Source of the DNA: Conus ventricosus | Taxonomy: Eukaryota; Mollusca; Gastropoda; Neogastropoda; Conidae | Reading direction: 5' to 3' | Assembly: GCA_018398815.1 (NCBI GenBank) | Contig: JAFLJL010014638.1 | Span: forward strand, 1 to 64,000 | Length of the DNA stretch: 64,000 bases | Shown here: piece after piece, positions 57,899 through 64,000 of the stretch | How the letters are laid out: each line of letters starts with the position of its first letter | How positions within the stretch are numbered: the first letter of the stretch is position 1 | Program-made: the position numbers and the translations under genes | Notes under the pieces: model-generated | Told to the model about the DNA's origin: nothing | The model's database searches: none | The model's input: the letters and a program-made list of their open reading frames with translations, nothing else

Positions 57899-59310
57899 AT
57901 GGCAACGTCCGGTGCTGGTGGTATGGCGACTCGGGTGTCGAAGAAGAAAGGTTTTCTGAATGTATCCCTACTATTAGCACCAGTACTTCGACTACAGTGA
58001 CTTCCACTTATTCCAGTGCTGAAAGCCAATAGTCCAGCGAGTACTTTCACTTCTTCTTCGCTAGGGGATTTTCCTGCTGAGACCCCGACTGGCACTTCCG
58101 CTCGGAAGCGTCAGAGTATAGCGAAGCAACTATGGGCTTCTGTTGAGTCGCAGAAACCAAAACCCTCTCTTTTCCATCCCTCCCGTCGTAAGGAGCAGCC
58201 CCGGGAGACCTTTCCTCATGGGAAAGTCGAGACCCAAGGGACGGGTCAAACGGGTCATCCTCCCGTGTCGGGAGTGGTGAATCCTGCCCAGACATCGCCT
58301 CCGTCCTTATGTTTCTGGAGCGGCAGCGCAGTGAAGAGCTGCTAGCAGGAAACTTTGCGTAGGAAGAGGCTGCTAGCAGGAAACTTTGCGTAGGGAAGAG
58401 CTAGATAGGATGGAGGCTCTGCGCAGAGAGGAGACTGACAGACAGGAGATTCTGCGTAGGAAGAGGCTATTCTGCGTAGGAAGAGGAAACTCGGCGTAGG
58501 GAAGAGGCTGCCAGACAGGAAGCCCCCGTCGGGAGGGGTTAGATCAGCGTAGAGAGGAGCTGCCAGACAGGAGGCTCTGCGTAGGGAAGAGATGGAACAA
58601 CTCCTTTCGCGGGCTCCCGCATCTGTTAATCAGGGGTTAGTCAACAGGCAAGTGATAGAGTTAGAGGCCCAAAATTAAAGCTTCCAGAGTTCAGACCCAG
58701 TGAGGACATAGATATGTTCTTAGAGCATTTTTGACAAGGTAGCATACTTCATACCAATTGTCTGAGGAACAAAAGGCATGCACCTTTTTCTGGATTGTCG
58801 GGTACTGCAAGGGAGTGTGTGCTCACTCTAAATGAAGGCGCGTCTTATGCAGACATGCAGTTGGCTCTGCGTAAGCGTTTCCACCTTACCCCAGAGACGT
58901 TACAGGAGGAAGTTCGGTCCATGAAAAAGAATAACGATGAGACCTTCGTGCAGTTTGGGGATAGGCTGCGCAAAACGCTAGGGTACTGGCGTCAGTTGGC
59001 TAAGCTGGGGCTGGAGGATCTGATTCTCATTGAACAGCTTACCAACACTGTGTCCCCAGAGTTGAGGATTCGTATAGGCGAGACAGCACCTCAGGATTTC
59101 GCGGCTGCGATTCATACCACTGAGAGTGTTTGCTGAAGCCCGTAGGGCTTATGGGCACCGCCCAGATACGACAGGAAGACCCTCACGGGACCTAGTGACA
59201 GTAGGGCGCCGGCGACTGCTAGCAGGTCGAACAAGGCAGGCAGTCCATCGGGACCTCAGCACCCCGATTTGTTTTCTTTGTGTCGTCCCGGCCACATTAG
59301 GAAAGATTGC
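57899..59310 (+). pseudogene. gag of family A copy 2
   Basis: Gag forms the particle and binds RNA. The start is MATSGAGGMATRVSKKKG at 57899. A Ser/Thr/Pro-rich part runs to about 58345. A repeat-rich charged stretch with repeated GCGTAGGGAAGAGGC-like DNA lies at 58350-58600. A SCAN/capsid-like helical domain is open at 58795-59136 (YADMQLALRKRFHLTPETLQ, DETFVQFGDRLRKTLGYW, RIRIGETAPQDFAAAI). After a frame change, a CCHC zinc knuckle CFLC-x4-H-x4-C is readable across one frameshift at 59269-59310. Copy 1 has the same text. Confidence 0.8.
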
Positions 59311-59329
59311 CCTAGAGCCGCCGGTAAGT

Positions 59330-59480
59330 CATGGGGCTAGTCCTTTCCAGCATCCTCGTGCCTCGGCTAACATGGGGTCCATCCCAGCTCTCGTGGTACC
59401 GAGTGCCCAGTGTTCCTTTCTGTTGTTGGTTCATCCTTGGTCGACACCATCAGGATTCGGGAGCATCAACACTCTTTGTG
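59330..59480 (+). pseudogene. Aspartic protease remnant of family A copy 2
   Basis: Between the zinc knuckle and the integrase, text such as IPALV with a decayed catalytic DTG region and SVVGSSLVDT (third frame) marks a retropepsin start. The canonical D-T/S-G is not intact in any frame. Confidence 0.45.
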
Positions 59481-59839
59481 GATAAGGATTTAGTTTTCCC
59501 CTGAGCTCAGCGGGGCGCCAGTTATGATGTGTGCGGGTTGGAGGCTGGTTTCCACCTCCACCCGTCCTTTCTGTACTCATTCCGATCTCCACCCCCTACT
59601 TCTGTGGCGAAGTATGGGCCATCGCGGTGGAGCGACCTCTGTATTCCCTGATCATAGGAATACCATCACTTTCGCAGACGGACGCAGTCAGTCCTGTCAA
59701 CGGATCTGCCCGTACAGGCGTGTGTGGGAGTTACCACATGCGCCAAAGCTAAGAAGCAGGAACAGGAATTGCGTCCCGTTCTTCAGCCGATCTCTGACGA
59801 GGTTCTGGCCAGGGCCGATCCCTGCTAGCATTGTCCGTC

Positions 59840-60405
59840 TTCAGGCCAGGACTTGGATGTCCAACGCCTGCGACAACTGGTAGATCGACCCGCTCAGTCT
59901 GCCCAACACGCCAAGGTGAGCTTCAAGCTCCATAAGGGGATCCTCTTTAGGGTTTTCACTCGGGCAGGTCGTGTGGCCAAGCAGCTTGTCGTTCCCCAAA
60001 GCTTGAGAGAATCCGTTCTCCGGCAGGCCCACGATTCACCCCATGGCAGGTCATATGGGCTCCAAGCGGACTCTCGAGCGAGTAAGACAGACTTCTTCTG
60101 GCCGGGTATGAACTCGCAGGTTAGGCAGTACTGCCGCAGTTGCGATGTCTGCCAACGGACAACGCCAAAGGGGTCGCTGAAGCATGTTCCCCTAGGGTCA
60201 GTGCCACTGGTTGGGACCATCCAGCAAGGTTGGGGTCGACCTGGTGGGATCCATTAATCCACCATCCGTCGCGGTCACCGCTACATTTTTGGTAGCGAGA
60301 CTCTCGACTCGATACCCAGAGGCTGTCCCGCTTTGGACTATCGATCCCCCTACTGTTGCTGAATCTCTCAGGCAGATTTGGACGCGCACTGGTGTGCCCA
60401 AGAAG
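59840..60405 (+). pseudogene. Integrase of family A copy 2, zinc domain and first half of core
   Basis: The open frame 59853-60257 carries the HHCC domain: QAHDSPHG (60024), FFWPGMNSQVRQYC and SCDVCQRT (60130-60155). The core starts with GVDLVGSINPP (60225-60258) and RYPEAVPLWTIDPPTVAESL (60310-60370). The text stops at RTGVPK (about 60400), before the second catalytic Asp, and changes directly into RNase H sequence. The protein cannot be active. Confidence 0.85.
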
Positions 60406-60588
60406 AAGTACGGCCGAAGTTTGTACTGGAGAGCGATCATCATCCCTCTCCAGTGCCTGGACCGGATCCGGCCAGTCAGTCATCGACTCATGAGTTAGGC
60501 AGTGAACTGCAGAGTAATGCGTTCACTTTTCGCCATATCAAGGGTTCCAGCAATATGGATGCTGACTATCTCAGCCGAGCTCCGTAGT
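60406..60588 (+). pseudogene. RNase H C-terminal part of family A copy 2
   Basis: KFVLESDHHP (ESDH block), then FTFRHIKGSSNMDADYLSRA and a stop at 60588. These are the last blocks of the Ty3/gypsy RNase H (the HIKGxxNxxADxLSR block). They follow the half integrase directly, so most of the RT and the first half of RNase H are deleted. The same join is seen in copy 1 near 5850. Confidence 0.85.
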
Positions 60589-60935
60589 CAGCACTTTGGA
60601 GAAGTCAGTCAGAGGAACACTTCCCCTCAACCAGGTTATATCCCCTTAACGGCCTCTGTATCAGGACAGTTTTCACTTCAGTGATGTTAACGGTGGTGAA
60701 TCACCAATGGTTCGAATTGTTATTTTCATTGTTGGAAGGTTTGCTTAGATGTTCGATAAATGTAGTATTATGTATTTCCCGGTGTAATGTTATCATAGAA
60801 TGCTTGTATTGGATTTGTCGTACTCTGTCGGTCACAGAGGGTTGGGGTCGGTCCCATTGTTGTGAATTTGCACATGCGTCAAGGTTCAAAGGAGCACTGT
60901 ATCTCAGAGAAACAGATGCTTTTAGAAGGGGGGTT

Positions 60936-63083
60936 TGTCACGAGTTTGTTTCGAGGCCTATGGCGATTGATCCATCCAGGGTGGTGGAATTGTTCATTTG
61001 TTTATTGTCGTCGTTGTTGTCGTATATTCCGTCCTTTAATGTGGTTTGTGGTGTGGTTGCACCTTTGGTGTAGTTCAGCTCAGGTTAGGTTTACTTTCTT
61101 TCTCCTCTCTCTCTCTCTAATTCCACTGCCCGTGCAATTCATCCTGCAGGTTCACGGGTGGCTGGTATCTTTTTCTTGTACTGGCTGTCTCTATCGCCTC
61201 TCACCTGTCTTTTCACCTGCCGCACGTGCAAGGTTCCTCTTAGGCTTGAGGTATTCTCACCGTGACGTAGCGTGGCATGTTGGCCGCCATCGCTGAGGCA
61301 GATTTTCTCTTCACTCGAGCGGAAGATGTCTCTGGGAGCGCCTGCTCCGTCCTGGTTCTTCACCTTATCGTCGAAGGTACAGTCGGTACTTTCATTCCTG
61401 CAGTCGGCCTGTAGAGGGAGACATCACTTCATCTTTTTCCGCATCTGCGCTGCTGTCCTCTCGACTGGACAGAGGGCAGAGAGAGTCGTTTGACCCGCCC
61501 TCTTTTGGGTCACCCACGGGTAGCTGGTAAGCATCAGTTTCGTGGTTTATTTGTTGTTTGTTTTTTTTTTTTTCCTTGTTAGCCGCTAATTCTTCTCTTT
61601 TGCTCAATTTCTTTTGGTTTTCAAAATTATAAAAGAAATATTGTTTGAGACCACTTTTTCTGGTTAATTCAATCTTTAACCTGGCCAGTCAAAATTATAT
61701 CTTAAAGTCTTTCTCCTTTTTTATGCATTTGGTGATGCGGTAGTCGGCGGGGATGGGAGAGAACCTGGTGATTCAGGGTTGGTACTTGCTTGGTCTCGCT
61801 CGTCCGCCCCTGTCACATTCGCCGGACTCTTATTCTTCGGCCACCGTCTGTTTGTGTGTGCAAGGAGAACGAGTTTTATGTTCGCGAGCGTGCGTACGCA
61901 TGATTTGTCGTTCGGATGCGTGGTGGAGATTTGTGTTATTTTGAAGTGTTGCTATAAAATGTGGTAGATAATTGTGCCATTGAATTATAATTATTTGGCA
62001 AATGTGGTGGCGGATGTAAAGCCATGTTATTCTCTATTAGTTCAGTCCTAAGAAGGAAAATGTTAAATGTAGTGAGAGAAGGAATAAGATAATTTATATT
62101 TGTTTTATAGCCTTTAATTTAACACAGTCTCTTACCTGCTTCGACTGAGACAGAACTTTAACGAATATTCCTGATTTCGTTCGTTTGCTGTGTATGCTCG
62201 GGTCTGTGTTGAGCTGGTGGTGTTGGTGTATTAGTAGACCTCCCCTCGCCCATTCATGCGGAGTGGCCTTGTTAAGTTTAACAGCATTTGTCAGACTGTA
62301 CTGACTGCGGGTTCCAGTACCCGTCTTTCTACTTTCCTACAGTTTAACCTTTTCCCTCCTCCCGAGGCTTCACACTCCGGAGCACGCACTGGTTGGGGCC
62401 ACGCACTGGTTTGGACCGCGCACTGGTTGGGACCGCGCGACATGGTAGGTAACCGCACTGGTTGGGGCCACGCACTGGTGGGGACCGACGCACCTGGTGA
62501 GGCCACGTACTGGTGGAAAAGCCCCGAGGAACTAGGCTAATACAGTCCTGATCCCGTCCTAGGACCTCCAGCAACAACGCCCCGTTCCCCGAGACGCACC
62601 TCTCCACCGTCTGTTTGTGTGCACAAGGGTGTCGGCCCTGAACGACTCCTCTTCAAGGACCGCCCCGGTTGGAGCACCAAGTGCGACATGGTGCTACCAG
62701 TTTAGACTTTGGAGAGGCAAGGGGGTGTAGGGCACTATCATGATCATGAGAAAGTGATGGGTGCTTGAAAGTTTTATTTTTAATTGTGTATATGTCATAT
62801 GTGTTGAAAATGCTTGTTTGTGATTGTGCATGTTGTGTACTGAAAGTGCCTATTGTGATTGTTGCCATGTCGTGTGTGTTGGAATGCTTGATTGTGTTTT
62901 GTGCGTGGTGCGTGTGTTGAAATATTTCTATTTGTGATTGGCTGTGTGTGGTGTGACTAAATGGGGTGTTGTATCGTAATCTTCTTGTGTGGTCCTCTAG
63001 CTAGGCGTGTGAGGGCAGTCATTCCCTATCACTCCCCATCTAGACCGATCCTGTCAGGCAGACCTCCAGGGTCGGTCGTGACA
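60936..63083 (+). repeat. 3' LTR of family A copy 2
   Basis: Starts TGTCACGAG after the purine tract and ends GTCGTGACA, 2.15 kb. TATA at 61953-61959; 17-bp minisatellite 62380-62512 with the same unit order as in copy 1. The second half has many small insertions. Confidence 0.92.
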
Positions 63084-64000
63084 TCGCAAAACAACCTTTT
63101 CCTGTTATCTCAAATAAAAGCGCAACGGTCAACAGTATGTGCTTAAACTTTTCTAGGGGGGGCCATGCACACGATTGTCCACGAATAAATTACGCCTCAC
63201 AGTGTGGACGGTCAGTAGTGACGCCACAAAAAAGGCTGAATTCTCTCCATAGACGTGCAGCAAAGCTACTCCCATCCGAGCTGTATCTGTAACAAAACAC
63301 CCCAGAACAGAGAAAAACAAAAGCGCTGAACATACTTCCTCTTAATAGGCCAATTGGAATTCAACAAGGCATCATTTATGTTTACAGTCTTGACAGATAT
63401 ATGCCATGTTATAATCAATGCCCTTTTTTACAAGATCGAACAGCTTTTCTGCTCCGAACTAAATTCCTTCTTCCTAATCCATGTATTGATCTATACAAAA
63501 CAACTCGCTTACTCGTGACCATAATTCGGGAACTCACTTCCACCGAATCTCTACACAACATGAATACTTTAGAACCTTCAAGAACATTTGCATAAACATT
63601 TTATGTCTCTAGTAGATAAATTAGTCGGATTACAATGATTAGCAGTCCCATCGCTAAGTCTTCTGTGAACCATACTTTGAATAAATCGTCTCCAAACATA
63701 AAACCTACTCTACTCCCGATAAAATCGGCTCATCCCCACACCCACTCCTGACTACCATCCTTTTCCTCCTCTCCCATGGCTACCATACTCTCTTTCCCCA
63801 CCTCCTCCTGACCTCTCTCTCCTCCTCTCTGTAGTTTTGTTATGTTTGTTGCTTGTAAGTTGGAGGCCCCCCCCCCCACCCCCGGGGGGGGGTGGGGGGG
63901 GGTTTACCATCCCCCCCCCCCATCTCATTAGTGCTTTTATACCAGGTGCTTATCATGTAGAATTAGATTATCATGTTGCTATGTTGTATGTCTGTAATGA
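63084..64000 (+). pseudogene. CR1-like LINE 3' part, duplicate of 8440-9330
   Basis: Text equivalent to 8440-9330 follows the 3' LTR of copy 2: the CTTTTCCTGTTATCTCAA start, ATTGATCTATACAAAACAA, and the 3' UTR. Many indels, including a run of C and G at 63863-63920 with no counterpart on the left. The window ends before the (TCAA)n tail. Confidence 0.88.

Larger units (their letters stand above)
56188..63083 (+). mobile_element. LTR retrotransposon family A, copy 2 (5' end in the gap)
   Basis: It consists of a partial 5' LTR (56188-57176), primer site, gag, protease, partial integrase, RNase H tail, purine tract and 3' LTR (60936-63083). The interior is cleaner than in copy 1. The 3' LTR is followed by tcgca (damaged tctca) and the same CR1-like LINE text as after copy 1. 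Confidence 0.92.

Overview
The window is eukaryotic, almost certainly a marine invertebrate and most plausibly a gastropod mollusc. That assignment is inference, from the mix of element families and from a nuclear gene for a mitochondrial protein with a transit peptide and GT-AG introns. Nearly all of the sequence is transposable element, minisatellite and microsatellite. The only host gene I can support is NDUFS4, the 18 kDa subunit of mitochondrial complex I. Three exons are readable on the + strand (40922-40994, 46930-47018, 53722-53897), and the 3' end is lost in or beyond a 1000-base gap (55188-56187).

Layout. 1-9390: a CR1-like LINE is split by a 7.6 kb LTR retrotransposon, family A (807-8439, LTRs about 2.1 kb, TSD tctca). 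9402-32966: a decayed Polinton/Maverick, a virus-like DNA transposon. It has terminal inverted repeats, a retroviral-type integrase, a protein-primed-type DNA polymerase B, an FtsK/HerA-type packaging ATPase and several conserved small or structural-type genes. It carries an RTE-type LINE (12327-13445) inside one small gene. A second LTR retrotransposon, family B (22049-29686, - strand, TSD gttgt), interrupts a capsid-type gene. 32967-40740: CT/GT microsatellites and LINE fragments, including a run of LINE copies each bounded by (GA)n tracts. 40740-55187: the NDUFS4 locus. Its introns hold LINE fragments, a TA-flanked inverted-repeat DNA transposon, several minisatellites and a nearly complete I-type LINE with endonuclease, reverse transcriptase and RNase H. 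56188-64000: a second copy of LTR family A followed by the same CR1-like LINE at the same junction as on the left.

Main points. (1) The Polinton is inactive: its genes are broken by frameshifts and stops, and its polymerase motif C has lost the first Asp. Its right terminal repeat runs into the ATPase gene, so the left end carries an inverted, deleted copy of the ATPase 3' end. (2) Both LTR families place integrase before RNase H, and in family B also before the reverse transcriptase, the order known from Gmr1-like Ty3/gypsy elements. Family A is an internal deletion derivative lacking most of RT. (3) Both edges of NDUFS4 exon 3 have been taken into flanking minisatellites: about three extra acceptor copies upstream and about twelve extra donor-bearing units downstream. 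(4) The family A insertion at both ends of the window sits at the same LINE position, so the two ends are duplicates of one locus or allelic contigs joined across the gap.

Coordinates of decayed genes are approximate. Parts of the sequence (about 2900-6300, 22000-29600 and 62000-64000) show homopolymer expansions and collapses that look like uncorrected read errors, so some frameshifts may be technical.
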